Notes: generated by a model from the sequence alone, not told the origin. Shown: positions 19,493 to 27,754, counted from the first letter of the stretch. The stretch: DNA of 64,000 bases from Neobacillus bataviensis LMG 21833 (GCF_000307875.1 NZ_AJLS01000056.1:52684-116683); one strand, 5' to 3'. Program-made: numbers and translations.

Positions 19493-19906
19493 ATGATAAG
19501 CCACGAATTATTCCATACTCTTCATCAGCTTTCACGTCATCTTACTAATAAACTCAATGAGGTCTTAAAACCATTGGGATTATACAGTGCCCAGTGGGCC
19601 GTCATCTTTGTTCTCAAAAAAAGAGGGTCACTCACCCAAAAAGAACTCTGTGATTACCTATTTGTTGAAGCGCCACCGGTAACCCGAACCATTCAACGTC
19701 TCGTCAAACAAGGATATGTGAGACAGGTTCCGGGTAAAGACAAACGGGAAAAACATGTTCAGTTAACTGACGAGGCATTGAGGGAATACCCGAAATGGGA
19801 AAATGTCGTAATGACAGTGAATCAGGAATTGTTGAAGCACTTTCCGGAGGCTTCACAAGAAGAACTTCTTAAACTGCAAACCAACTGGTTACAGCAGATT
19901 TTATAA
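19493..19906 (+). CDS. MarR-family transcriptional regulator
   Basis: Winged-helix repressor of about 137 residues. The DNA-binding core is KKRGSLTQKELCDYLFVEAPPVTRTIQRLVKQGYVRQVPGKDKREKHVQLT, in which recognition helix and wing (DKREKHVQLT) are clear MarR hallmarks. The ATG at 19493 with GGAGTG just upstream is preferred over the TTG at 19481. The likely target is its own promoter palindrome (19451-19470) and so the MFS gene that follows 14 nt later. The inducing ligand is unknown. Confidence 0.9.
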   Translation: MISHELFHTLHQLSRHLTNKLNEVLKPLGLYSAQWAVIFVLKKRGSLTQKELCDYLFVEAPPVTRTIQRLVKQGYVRQVPGKDKREKHVQLTDEALREYPKWENVVMTVNQELLKHFPEASQEELLKLQTNWLQQIL

Positions 19907-19920
19907 CGGGGGTGCATTGC

Positions 19921-21129
19921 ATGAATAAAACAAAACTATGGACAAAAGATTTTATTAGCGTTTCTTTAAGTAACTTTTTTTTATTTTTAACATTTTATAT
20001 TCTACTAGTGACATTACCATCTTACGCGATGGATGAGTTACATAGCAGTTCTTCTGTTGCAGGACTCATGACAACAGTCTTTTTGCTTTCCGCCATCATT
20101 TCACGTCCGCTTGCCGGGCAATGGCTTGAAAGTAAAGGACATAAGAAAGTACTTTTAATTGCACTTATTTTGTTTGCCGGTGCTTCTCTATTATACTTTT
20201 TTCCAAAAACAATCGTTGGATTTCTGGTTGTTCGTTTATTACACGGTATTGGCTTTGGGATGGCGACAACAGCTGTTGGTACAATTGTAGCAGACATCAT
20301 TCCAGCCTCACGTCGAGGTGAGGGAATGGGCTATTTCGTGATGTCAACAAATATGGCAATGGTCATAGGGCCATTTGTCGGTTTACTTGCCATGCATCAG
20401 TGGGGATCTTCTATTCTTTTTATCCTTAGTGTCATTGTTGCGATTGGGTCTTTAATTACCGGTTTAAGTGTCAGGATTAAGAAAACAGAACAAGCTGCTG
20501 AAAAAGTCGTTTCTTCCTCTTTTTCATTTCGAAATCTTTTCGAGGCTTCTGCCGTTCCAATCGCCCTTGTTGGCAGCTTCATGGCTATTGTTTATTCCGC
20601 CCTTCTCTCATTTGTGTCGATATATGCGAATGAAATTCATTTAGCAAACGTTGCAAGTCTGTTCTTTGTGGTCTATGCCATTGTTTTATTACTATCAAGA
20701 CCGTTCACAGGAAAATGGCTCGATCAGTATGGTCCAAATGTAATTTCCTTTCCATGTATCGTCCTTTTTGCCATTGGTATGCTTGTTTTAAGCCAAAGCA
20801 ACGGGGCAGTCACGTTTTTATTATCAGCTGGAATGATTGGCTTGGGCTGGGGAACACTTTTTCCTACCTTTCAAACGATTGCCATTCAGGATGCTGAACC
20901 TAGAAAAAGAGGGCTTGCAACTGCAACCTTTTTATCCATCTATGATACGGGCATTGCACTAGGTTCTTTCATTGTCGGAATCATTGCCGTAAAAATGGAT
21001 TATAGTACGTTATATTTCTTTTCATCCTTCTATATTTTGGTTGGAATAGTGCTATATTATTTCCTTCATACGAAGAAACAGCGTACTTCCGTTTCAGTAA
21101 AGGAACAAACAAAAGTTCAAGAAATTTAA
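19921..21129 (+). CDS. MFS transporter (12 TM), probable efflux
   Basis: Major facilitator superfamily protein of about 402 residues with twelve hydrophobic segments. The loop between TM2 and TM3 reads GQWLESKGHKKVL, a typical MFS motif A variant, and a second copy GKWLDQYGP appears between TM8 and TM9. The ATG at 19921 has GGGGGTG upstream. It is cotranscribed with the MarR regulator, a common layout for drug- or metabolite-efflux pumps. The C-terminus is a short charged tail (HTKKQRTSVSVKEQTK). Substrate unknown. Confidence 0.88.
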   Translation: MNKTKLWTKDFISVSLSNFFLFLTFYILLVTLPSYAMDELHSSSSVAGLMTTVFLLSAIISRPLAGQWLESKGHKKVLLIALILFAGASLLYFFPKTIVGFLVVRLLHGIGFGMATTAVGTIVADIIPASRRGEGMGYFVMSTNMAMVIGPFVGLLAMHQWGSSILFILSVIVAIGSLITGLSVRIKKTEQAAEKVVSSSFSFRNLFEASAVPIALVGSFMAIVYSALLSFVSIYANEIHLANVASLFFVVYAIVLLLSRPFTGKWLDQYGPNVISFPCIVLFAIGMLVLSQSNGAVTFLLSAGMIGLGWGTLFPTFQTIAIQDAEPRKRGLATATFLSIYDTGIALGSFIVGIIAVKMDYSTLYFFSSFYILVGIVLYYFLHTKKQRTSVSVKEQTKVQEI

Positions 21130-21148
21130 CTATACGAAGGTTAAATAC

Positions 21149-21190
21149 AAGAACCATCAATCCTGGGGAGGAAATGATGGTTCTTTTTTT
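21149..21190 (+). terminator. Terminator after the marR-MFS operon
   Basis: An 11-bp stem AAGAACCATCA / TGATGGTTCTT followed by a T run. Confidence 0.9.
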
Positions 21191-21303
21191 AAAGAAAATA
21201 ATTAGATTACCAAAATTCTCAATATGAGCGGTTCATTTTACATACTACAATTGTTACGATACGATAATACTAGTAAAGACTTATTCATATGGAGGTTTTG
21301 AAG

Positions 21304-21867
21304 ATGTTTGATGTTGTAGTAATTGGTGCCGGACCTACTGGTGCAAGCGCTGCCTTGTTCACAGCGAAGGCTGGAAAGAAAACTTTGGTCATTGATAATG
21401 ATAAAAGTGTGACGAAACGAGCTTGGATTGAAAACCATTATGGTGTAGCAGAAATCAGTGGTCCAGACCTTATTGAAACTGGTAAAAAACAAGCTAGTAA
21501 ATTTGGTGCCGAAATCGTTCAGGCTACTGTTGCAAACGTTAGCAAAGCAGACAATGGCTTTAAGGTTGAAACTGATCAAGGCGAATATGAAGCAAAGCAC
21601 GTGATTGTAGCAACTGGGATGATGGCTGATCTTGCTGAAAAAATCGGCTTAACCACAAAGCCTGGTACAGAACCAAGAGTTAAAACCATCCTTGATGTCG
21701 ATGCAGCCGGAAAAACAAATATTGACGGAATCTGGGGTGCTGGCACCATTGCTGGTGTTAGTATGCATACGATTATTACCGCTGGAGACGGCGCTAAAGT
21801 AGCCATCAATGTGATTAGTGAAATCAACGGCGAACGCTACGTTGACCACGATATTTTAAAAGCGTAA
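21304..21867 (+). CDS. Single-domain FAD-binding oxidoreductase-like protein
   Basis: 187 residues. The N-terminus FDVVVIGAGPTGASAALFTAKAGKKTLVID is a dinucleotide-binding Rossmann motif of the pyridine nucleotide-disulfide oxidoreductase class, and IDGIWGAGTIAGVSMHTIITAGDGAKVAINVI matches the C-terminal FAD-contact motif (GD-like) of thioredoxin reductases. The NADPH-binding domain and the CxxC disulfide are missing, so the protein equals a thioredoxin-reductase FAD domain closed on itself. Start ATG at 21304 with GGAGG 8 nt upstream. It is monocistronic, between two terminators. Its electron donor and acceptor are unknown. Confidence 0.82.
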   Translation: MFDVVVIGAGPTGASAALFTAKAGKKTLVIDNDKSVTKRAWIENHYGVAEISGPDLIETGKKQASKFGAEIVQATVANVSKADNGFKVETDQGEYEAKHVIVATGMMADLAEKIGLTTKPGTEPRVKTILDVDAAGKTNIDGIWGAGTIAGVSMHTIITAGDGAKVAINVISEINGERYVDHDILKA

Positions 21868-21890
21868 AAGTGAACTTTACCAATACCTAA

Positions 21891-21918
21891 AGAGACTCAG
21901 TGGAGTCTCTTTTTTTTT
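21891..21918 (+). terminator. Terminator after the FAD protein
   Basis: Stem AGAGACTC / GAGTCTCT with an AGTG loop and an eight-T run. Confidence 0.9.
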
Positions 21919-21934
21919 GCATAAAAACTATTAA

Positions 21935-21964
21935 TTGACAAGGTCTATCCTTCCCTTTTAAAAT
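21935..21964 (+). promoter_or_regulatory. Promoter of the DHA2 exporter gene
   Basis: TTGACA (21935-21940), an 18-nt spacer and TAAAAT (21959-21964), about 80 nt before the ATG. Confidence 0.6.
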
Positions 21965-22042
21965 TGCTTTATCTTGAAAATCGTAAGAGAGGAAAATGTT
22001 AGCCAGTATTATCATTACAGGAAACTACTAAGGAGAAATTTT

Positions 22043-23557
22043 ATGATCAAAAAAGACAATAATCTTAAGCTTGTTGTTACTGGTATCTTACTAGCCATTC
22101 TCATGTCGGCCATGGATAATACGATAGTGGCAACAGCAATGGGAACGATCGTTTCCGACCTAGGCGGCTTTGACAAATTTATTTGGGTCACATCAGCTTA
22201 TATGGTAGCCGTTATGGCCGGAATGCCTATTTTCGGTAAACTCTCTGATATGTATGGCCGGAAACGCTTTTTTATTTTTGGATTAGTGGTATTCCTTGTT
22301 GGTTCGGCCCTTTGCGGAATTGCCCAAACCATTATTCAATTAAGTATCTTCCGGGCAATTCAAGGGATAGGCGGCGGGGCTCTGATGCCGATTGCCTTTA
22401 CCATCGTTTTCGATATTTTCCCACCGGAAAAACGCGGGAAGATGACTGGCTTACTTGGCGCTGTATTCGGGGCATCCAGTGTATTAGGGCCTTTACTTGG
22501 CGCCTACATTACAGACTATATTAGCTGGCATTGGATTTTCTATGTGAATGTACCGATTGGAATTATTTCGCTTATTTTAATTGTTCGTTTTTATCATGAA
22601 TCATTAACCCATTCGAAGCAAAAAATTGACTGGGTCGGAGCGATTACGCTTGTTATTTCTGTTGTCAGTTTGATGTTTGCCCTTGAACTAGGCGGGAAAG
22701 AATACGCCTGGGATTCTGCGCAAATTCTTGCTTTGTTTGCAAGCTTCTTCGTCTTCATCATTGCCTTTTTCATCGCCGAAATAAAGGCAGCCGAACCGAT
22801 TTTGCCGCTTTGGCTGTTTAAGAAACGACTGTTTGCGACTTCGCAAATCCTAGCCTTTCTTTATGGCGGTACCTTTATTATCTTAACCGTGTTTATTCCG
22901 ATTTTCGTCCAAGGAGTTTACGGAGGTACGGCCAAAAATGCCGGCTTAATTTTGACACCCATGATGTTGGGGTCTGTAGCAGGAAGTTCCGTTGGCGGAA
23001 TCTTTTTAACCAAGACTTCGTATCGGAACCTGATGTTGATTTCGATTGTTTCCTACGTAATTGGGATGTTCTTCCTTGGAGGTATGGGCGTTGATACGGC
23101 CCGCTGGCAATTGACGCTTTATATGATTCTAGTGGGCTTTGGGGTAGGTTTTTCCTTTTCTTTATTGCCTACTGCATCGATTCATAATCTGGAGCCGCAA
23201 TATCGGGGAACAGCTAACTCGACTAACTCTTTTCTTCGTTCTTTTGGGATGACGCTTGGAGTAACGATTTTTGGTACCATCCAGGGCAATGTATTTCAGG
23301 ATAAATTGAAAGCCGCTTTCGCAGGTATGCAGGGTGGAGGAAATTTTAAAATGGGCGACCCTCGCGAGATTTTCCAAGCGAGTGAGCGTGCGAAGATTCC
23401 TGATTTTATTTTATCTAAAATTGTTCATGCGATGTCGGATTCGATTACCCATGCGTTCTTGCTCGCTTTGATTCCAATCGCTCTAGCGGCGGTAACGATC
23501 TTTTTTATGGGGAATGCCCGGGTTGAAGTTAATAAAAAGGAAGCTGCTAAAAACTAA
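22043..23557 (+). CDS. DHA2-family (EmrB/QacA-type) 14-TM multidrug exporter
   Basis: MFS drug:H+ antiporter of about 504 residues with fourteen predicted TM segments. Signatures: MSAMDNTIVATAM in TM1 (motif D1), GKLSDMYGRKRFF (motif A) and GAVFGASSVLGPLLGAYITD in TM5 (motif C of antiporters). A long extracellular loop (about residues 425-465) precedes the last TM. The ATG at 22043 with AAGGAG upstream is chosen; the frame extends upstream without an SD. It is monocistronic with its own promoter and terminator. Substrate unknown. Confidence 0.92.
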   Translation: MIKKDNNLKLVVTGILLAILMSAMDNTIVATAMGTIVSDLGGFDKFIWVTSAYMVAVMAGMPIFGKLSDMYGRKRFFIFGLVVFLVGSALCGIAQTIIQLSIFRAIQGIGGGALMPIAFTIVFDIFPPEKRGKMTGLLGAVFGASSVLGPLLGAYITDYISWHWIFYVNVPIGIISLILIVRFYHESLTHSKQKIDWVGAITLVISVVSLMFALELGGKEYAWDSAQILALFASFFVFIIAFFIAEIKAAEPILPLWLFKKRLFATSQILAFLYGGTFIILTVFIPIFVQGVYGGTAKNAGLILTPMMLGSVAGSSVGGIFLTKTSYRNLMLISIVSYVIGMFFLGGMGVDTARWQLTLYMILVGFGVGFSFSLLPTASIHNLEPQYRGTANSTNSFLRSFGMTLGVTIFGTIQGNVFQDKLKAAFAGMQGGGNFKMGDPREIFQASERAKIPDFILSKIVHAMSDSITHAFLLALIPIALAAVTIFFMGNARVEVNKKEAAKN

Positions 23558-23560
23558 TAG

Positions 23561-23600
23561 AATGCACCGGGATCCGTTTAGTGGACCGGTGCATTTTTCA
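23561..23600 (+). terminator. Terminator after the DHA2 exporter
   Basis: Stem AATGCACCGG / CCGGTGCATT with a 15-nt loop that itself can pair (GGATCC/GGACC-like), followed by a T run. Confidence 0.88.
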
Positions 23601-23753
23601 ATTCGACCATTGAACTTATGAATTTCACTGATAGAAACTATAAAACCGCGAAGACAAAATTTAGACAAATTTTTTAACAAAGATCGGCAAAATTCAGCAG
23701 GAATTTCGGATTCTACATTAGAATATATTCATAAAATGAAAGGAGTGATAATT

Positions 23754-24728
23754 TTGCTTATTAAAGAAAGGGCAAAACCGTTAATTTTGCTTATTTTGGA
23801 GGCTTTACTTCGGCGACTTCCATTGAGTCACCAAAAATATCAGCAAATTTTAGACGAATATGGGCGGAGACAAGCCGGCTACTTAGGCGAGAAATCAATG
23901 GATTACTATTATCGCGACCTTCCGAATCAGAAATACATGATCCTCCACGATTTAAACCTCCCTGATGGTAATTATAACTGCCAAATAGATACCCTTCTAT
24001 TAACAGCAGAATTTGCCGTAGCAATCGATGTAAAAAACTTTTCAGGAAAATTAATATTCGATACAGATAATGAACAATTTATTCAAATCAATAATGGGAA
24101 AGAAAAAGGATACCCCTATCCTATTGCACAGGCAGAAAGACATCAAAAGTACATAAAGAAACTTCTTGCTGAACATCATTTTCCTGCGATCCCCATTGAA
24201 TATTTAGTCGTTATCAGTAATCCGTATACTTCCTATGTTATTACTGGAAAAAATGCTTACAAAGTCAAACCGCGAGTATGTAAGGGCGATGTCTTCTTAA
24301 ACAAAATTGACCTTTTGGAGAAACAATATTCGAAACCGCTGCTTACTACAAAAGACCTTCGTAAGCTTTGCCGCCTCCTTGTGAAAATGAATACCTTACC
24401 GACGGACTATGTATTGCAAAAATACGGTATTCAGAATTCGGACCTGTTAACAGGTGTCCACTGCCCTTCATGTTCTAATCCTTCCCTTATTCGAAAAAAA
24501 CAAAATTGGTACTGCGCCTCCTGCAATTCTTATTCAAAATATGCACATATAGCCGCACTGAATGATTATTTTTTGTTATTTAATTCGACCATAACAAATC
24601 AGCAGTTTCGGGAATTTGCCCATCTCAGTTCCATCCATATCGCGAGAAGATTATTACTGTCCGCAAATTTGGATTGCATAGGAAAATATAAAGACCGCCG
24701 CTACTTTCCAAAGAAAGTTCCCTCTTAA
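23754..24728 (+). CDS. NERD-domain protein with C-terminal zinc ribbon
   Basis: About 324 residues. The NERD (nuclease-related) domain spans roughly 30-140, with GYLGEKSMDYYYRDL and the nuclease-fold core CQIDTLLLTAEFAVAIDVKNFSG (D...DxK). The C-terminal part has a CPSC-x12-CASC zinc ribbon (about residues 240-265). A TTG start at 23754 is proposed because AAAGGAGTG ends 6 nt upstream; an ATG at 23736 has no SD in front of it, its own codons forming the SD. NERD proteins are widespread in Bacillus and assumed to act on DNA or RNA, but no function is proven. Monocistronic, followed by a tandem repeat array. Confidence 0.83.
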   Translation: MLIKERAKPLILLILEALLRRLPLSHQKYQQILDEYGRRQAGYLGEKSMDYYYRDLPNQKYMILHDLNLPDGNYNCQIDTLLLTAEFAVAIDVKNFSGKLIFDTDNEQFIQINNGKEKGYPYPIAQAERHQKYIKKLLAEHHFPAIPIEYLVVISNPYTSYVITGKNAYKVKPRVCKGDVFLNKIDLLEKQYSKPLLTTKDLRKLCRLLVKMNTLPTDYVLQKYGIQNSDLLTGVHCPSCSNPSLIRKKQNWYCASCNSYSKYAHIAALNDYFLLFNSTITNQQFREFAHLSSIHIARRLLLSANLDCIGKYKDRRYFPKKVPS

Positions 24729-24735
24729 ATCTCAA

Positions 24736-24832
24736 TTCGCGAGTAAACAGTTGATATTCGCGAGTAAACTGCTTAATTCGCGAGTAAAATCATTAAATTA
24801 ACGAGTAAACAACTAAAATTCGCGAATACACA
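24736..24832. repeat. Five-unit ~21-bp tandem repeat (TTCGCGAGTAAAC core)
   Basis: TTCGCGAGTAAAC-type units start at 24736, 24757, 24777, 24798 (TTAACGAGTAAAC) and 24819 (TTCGCGAATACAC). The spacing is 21, 20, 21 and 21 bp; the core is conserved and the other 8 bp vary. The array begins 8 nt after the NERD gene stop. It is not a CRISPR array: there is no long repeat, no unique 30-bp spacers and no cas gene. Confidence 0.85.
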
Positions 24833-24951
24833 GGAAAAAGCTATGTGCAAATAGTTAATTATCGCAATTCATTACAAAAAGGACGCCTTAAATAGGTGTC
24901 CTTTCCCTTTACATTAAAATTCTGAGCGAAAAACGTTCGAAATCACCTCTT

Positions 24952-25347
24952 TTATACCTCAAGATCCTTGCCTTCTTCAACAATATGGAACAGCAGGTGT
25001 GCCAAATGATGTATCGGCCCGTACTCCTCGTCCTCTTCATTTGTTTCCTCATTGAATTCAAGATCATTTAAGAATAGTGCCATGAATTCGTAAAAATCCT
25101 TTAGCTGGAATGAATAGCAGGCAACGGGCTCTTCATTATCCTCTTCATATTGCAAGACCATATATGAGAGATCCCCATCAACATCCTCCGCATCAAAAAA
25201 GACAAAAAAGCCAATATTGGTGTCGAGTTCGAAGAGATGCCTCGTTCCGCCCTCGGTTGCCTTATCAAACTCTTCCTGATTAAGCTTTTGAATTTGCATG
25301 CTGTCTACATTATCTTCCTGATGAAAACCTACGACAAATGATTTCAT
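24952..25347 (-). CDS. Acidic protein of unknown function
   Basis: 131 residues, strongly acidic, with no signal peptide or TM segment, so cytosolic. Recognisable stretches are FDAEDVDGDLSYMVLQYEEDNEEP and the C-terminal NEETNEEDEEYGPIHHLAHLLFHI. The ATG at 25345-25347 has a perfect AAGGAGG 7 nt upstream. A longer frame from 25437 would run through the corA terminator, so it is rejected. The gene lies directly downstream of corA on the same strand but behind that terminator. I do not recognise a named family. Confidence 0.75.
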   Translation of the reverse strand: MKSFVVGFHQEDNVDSMQIQKLNQEEFDKATEGGTRHLFELDTNIGFFVFFDAEDVDGDLSYMVLQYEEDNEEPVACYSFQLKDFYEFMALFLNDLEFNEETNEEDEEYGPIHHLAHLLFHIVEEGKDLEV

Positions 25348-25417
25348 GATATCCTCCTTAAAAATAGCAATACCTGTCAATAGGATATCCATTACTATGT
25401 CCACTTCATTCAAAAAA

Positions 25418-25450
25418 TAAAAAGAAAAACCAGCCACTAAAAGGCTGGTA
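25418..25450 (-). terminator. Terminator after corA
   Basis: On the minus strand the stem ACCAGCC / GGCTGGT is followed by a T-rich run (TTTTTCTTTTT). It separates corA from the acidic-protein gene. Confidence 0.85.
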
Positions 25451-25452
25451 AT

Positions 25453-26391
25453 CTAGAAATATTTCTTTTTCCAAAAAATGAATGCTGCTAATGTGGATAA
25501 TACGCCACATATGATTAGTGTAAAAAGAAATCCGTGCGGATTATGTTCAAAAGGCAAATCAACGTTCATTCCAAATAGGCTGAACACCATCGTCGGGAAA
25601 GATAAAATAATCGTAATTGAAGTTAAAAACTTCATCACAATGTTAAGGTTATTTGAAATGATTGAGGCAAAGGCATTCATCATTCCGTTCAAAATGGAAC
25701 GGTAGGTTTCCGCCATCTCAATTGCCTGTGTTTTTTCGATAATGACATCTTCCAATAAATCTTTGTCTTCTTCATACATTTTTAAATAGTTAAAGCGCAA
25801 AATTTTATCTAAAACAACCTTATTTGATTTTAACGAGGTCGTAAAGTAAACCAAACTTTTTTCCAATGCTAGAAATGCATACAATTCTTTATTTTTCAAT
25901 GACTGGTGAACGACACGTTCAATTTCATTCGTTTTCTTATTGATTTGTTTTAAATACCGAAGATAATAAGATGAGATCACAAACAGAATTTGCAAGGCAA
26001 AGCGTGTCTTCTTAAATGTAAAAAATTCCTTGATACGATTTTTTCGGAATTCTTCGATGATCGGCGAATCCTTTAAAGAAACAGTTATGATATTTTCTTC
26101 TGTAAGGATAATCCCAATTGGAATTGTTTCATAGACCGCGAGTCCTGTTTCATCATGGACAATATAGGGAAAGTCGACAATAATGTAGACCCTTCCGTCA
26201 TCCCGTTCAATCCTTGGGCGTTCTTCATCATCCAGGGCATCTTTTATAATATCAACATCGACTTGCGCATCATTGGATACTTTAGTAATTTCTTCGGCAG
26301 TTGGGGCATACATATTCACCCAGCAACCCTTTGAAATCACATCCACTTTTTCTAACACCCTTGCATCGGTACTTTTAAAAATTTCTAACAT
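25453..26391 (-). CDS. corA: CorA-family Mg2+/divalent cation transporter
   Basis: 312-residue CorA/MIT-family channel. A long soluble N-terminal domain ends in two C-terminal TM helices. The pore signature GMN is present as LFGMNVDLPFEHNP at about residues 273-285 (G274-M275-N276), and the protein ends in a basic WKKKYF tail after TM2. It mediates Mg2+ (or Co2+/Ni2+) uptake as a pentamer. The ATG at 26389-26391 has GAGGAGG 8 nt upstream. Most interesting is its leader: a 40-codon ORF ends 16 nt before the start, with a hairpin that can mask that ORF's SD (see those entries). Transcription ends at the terminator at 25418-25450. Confidence 0.92.
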   Translation of the reverse strand: MLEIFKSTDARVLEKVDVISKGCWVNMYAPTAEEITKVSNDAQVDVDIIKDALDDEERPRIERDDGRVYIIVDFPYIVHDETGLAVYETIPIGIILTEENIITVSLKDSPIIEEFRKNRIKEFFTFKKTRFALQILFVISSYYLRYLKQINKKTNEIERVVHQSLKNKELYAFLALEKSLVYFTTSLKSNKVVLDKILRFNYLKMYEEDKDLLEDVIIEKTQAIEMAETYRSILNGMMNAFASIISNNLNIVMKFLTSITIILSFPTMVFSLFGMNVDLPFEHNPHGFLFTLIICGVLSTLAAFIFWKKKYF

Positions 26392-26407
26392 GCGAAAACC
26401 TCCTCAC

Positions 26408-26530
26408 TCACTTTGTTTGAGGAAGCCAACAACCTTTTCCAGAGTTGATATTCATGATATTCAATTCGGGTCCTTTAAAGACATTGACTTCCCCTCGCCT
26501 ACTTGGGTCCGGGTCAACGGAATAACTCAA
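26408..26530 (-). CDS. Small ORF (40 aa) in the corA leader, possible Mg2+-sensing leader peptide
   Basis: A TTG-started ORF with AAGGAG 9 nt upstream encodes 40 residues and stops 16 nt before corA. The N-terminus is MSYSVDPDPSRRGEVNV and the C-terminus NSGKGCWLPQTK. Alternating acidic residues and prolines near the start (DPDP at 6-9) are the feature by which the Salmonella MgtL leader (EPDP) destabilises the ribosome at low Mg2+. An 11-bp hairpin between the SD region and codons about 27-30 could switch its translation. Reading frame, SD and stem are directly visible; the sensing role is inference. It could instead be a conserved small protein cotranscribed with corA. Confidence 0.55.
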   Translation of the reverse strand: MSYSVDPDPSRRGEVNVFKGPELNIMNINSGKGCWLPQTK

Positions 26531-26542
26531 AAATATCAACTC
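26442..26542 (-). promoter_or_regulatory. 11-bp leader hairpin masking the small-ORF ribosome binding site upstream of corA
   Basis: On the minus strand GAGTTGATATT (26542-26532) is perfectly complementary to AATATCAACTC (26452-26442). The 5' arm contains the last bases of the AAGGAG SD of the 40-codon ORF; the 3' arm lies inside its codons. Ribosome position on the ORF would therefore decide whether the stem forms. The sequence does not match the M-box consensus that I know. Confidence 0.6.
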
Positions 26543-26604
26543 CTTCACATTTTTATATCCTATCCTATCATAAACCAAATACCAGAAAGGTCAAAGGAGT
26601 TTTT

Positions 26605-27510
26605 TTATGAATTATTATTATCCTCGGGGAAATAGGGATTTAAATGAATGAGCACTTCATGGATATTGTCATTTTTATTGATCAGTTTCTGTTTGATCGA
26701 TTTTGCCAGGTCATGACCTTGCTTAATCGTTTTAAAGTGATCAATTGAAATGCGCAAGTCCACTAATACATAATGACCATGTTCTCTCGCCCGGATGCGG
26801 TCAATCCGTTTTACTTCTTCAAACTCGCCCACAATAGCAATGTATTCCTGAAGTGTCTCTGTATTAATATTACGCTCAAGTAAGATGTCAAATGCCTCTG
26901 TCAGCATTTCCTTTGCAATTTTAAAAATTAAATAAGCGACAAAAATACTGGCTGCCTTGTCTCCATACAGCAAGAAATGGATATCTAATCGTTCCCCAAC
27001 AATGGAAATAAGTACTCCGATTGCCGCTGCAATCGATGCGACTATATCTGCTTTATGATCAAAAGCAATCGCTTCAATGGCCTTGCTTTGATTCTCTTTA
27101 GCAACACTAAGTGAACCTCGGTATAAAATAATTTTCGTAATAAACGAAAATAGCGCGACCCACATCGCTAAGAAACTGGGTGATTCCACTTTGTGAAAGA
27201 AACCGCTAAAGCCTTCGTAGGCAACATAAATGGCAACAAGTAAGAGCAGGATCCCAATAATTTCGGAGACGATTACCTCTGCCTTACCATGCCCGTATGG
27301 ATGTTCTTTGTCTGCTGGCTTGTTCGCAATTTTTATCACCAATAAAACAATGACAGAAGCGAAAACATCAGCGGCAGAATGGATTCCGTCCGCAAATACC
27401 GCATCACTATGCCCGTACGAGCCAATAATGACTTTTCCCAATGTTAGGATAATATTACTTATCACACTGATCCAGGCTACTTTTTTAGCCAGCGATTCTC
27501 TCATTTCCAT
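26605..27510 (-). CDS. Cation diffusion facilitator (CDF) exporter, MneP/MneS-like
   Basis: 301 residues, six TM helices and a cytosolic C-terminal dimerisation domain. Metal-site motifs are ADGIHSAADVFAS in TM2 (HSxxD) and AFDHKADIVAS in TM5 (HxxxD), followed by the C-terminal domain with HVLVDLRISID-like HYVLVDLRISIDHF. It is expected to export divalent cations such as Mn2+ or Zn2+ by H+ antiport. It neighbours corA, so the region handles divalent cations. The exact ion cannot be read from sequence. Start ATG at 27508-27510 has an AAAGGTGG SD. No metal riboswitch was seen upstream. Confidence 0.88.
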   Translation of the reverse strand: MEMRESLAKKVAWISVISNIILTLGKVIIGSYGHSDAVFADGIHSAADVFASVIVLLVIKIANKPADKEHPYGHGKAEVIVSEIIGILLLLVAIYVAYEGFSGFFHKVESPSFLAMWVALFSFITKIILYRGSLSVAKENQSKAIEAIAFDHKADIVASIAAAIGVLISIVGERLDIHFLLYGDKAASIFVAYLIFKIAKEMLTEAFDILLERNINTETLQEYIAIVGEFEEVKRIDRIRAREHGHYVLVDLRISIDHFKTIKQGHDLAKSIKQKLINKNDNIHEVLIHLNPYFPEDNNNS

Positions 27511-27616
27511 TGTATTCCACCTTTGAAATTCCTTTAGCCATCATAGCAAATACAAACTGGATGGGTCTAGAGAAAAAGTCTTGCGCAGCCTAAGCAATGT
27601 TGACTGCACGCAAACG

Positions 27617-27754
27617 TCATTCCTCAAGTCTGTCATTATCCTCTTTCCTCATTTCCACTTCTTCCACTACAGAAATTCTGTTAATTTGGTCATGAAGATA
27701 ATGGAAAGCCTGATCTAATTCTTCTCGTGTTGGAAATTCATTTTTTCGATTCAT
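27617..27754 (-). CDS. Small hypothetical protein (45 aa)
   Basis: The ORF begins with ATG at 27752-27754 behind AAAGGTGATTTGTTA and encodes MNRKNEFPTREELDQAF followed by a charged helix ending in EDNDRLEE. It is highly charged, with predicted amphipathic helix character, and has no TM segment. It lies just upstream of the CDF gene on the same strand. No family is recognised. Supported by SD, start and coding-like composition only. Confidence 0.5.
   Translation of the reverse strand: MNRKNEFPTREELDQAFHYLHDQINRISVVEEVEMRKEDNDRLEE

Noticed and set aside
24736..24832. CRISPR array
   Set aside because: Units are only 20-21 bp in total with 8-bp variable parts; no 25-40-bp repeats, no unique spacers, no cas genes. 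The same holds for the array at 32819-32925.
26392..26560. M-box (ykoK) or another known riboswitch before corA
   Set aside because: The GTTAGGTGAGGCTCC and CTGCC cores of the M-box are absent, and the segment reads as an open frame with its own SD.
26273..26635. 120-codon plus-strand ORF over the corA leader
   Set aside because: Covers the corA 5' end in antisense; the opposite strand has the better supported small ORF.
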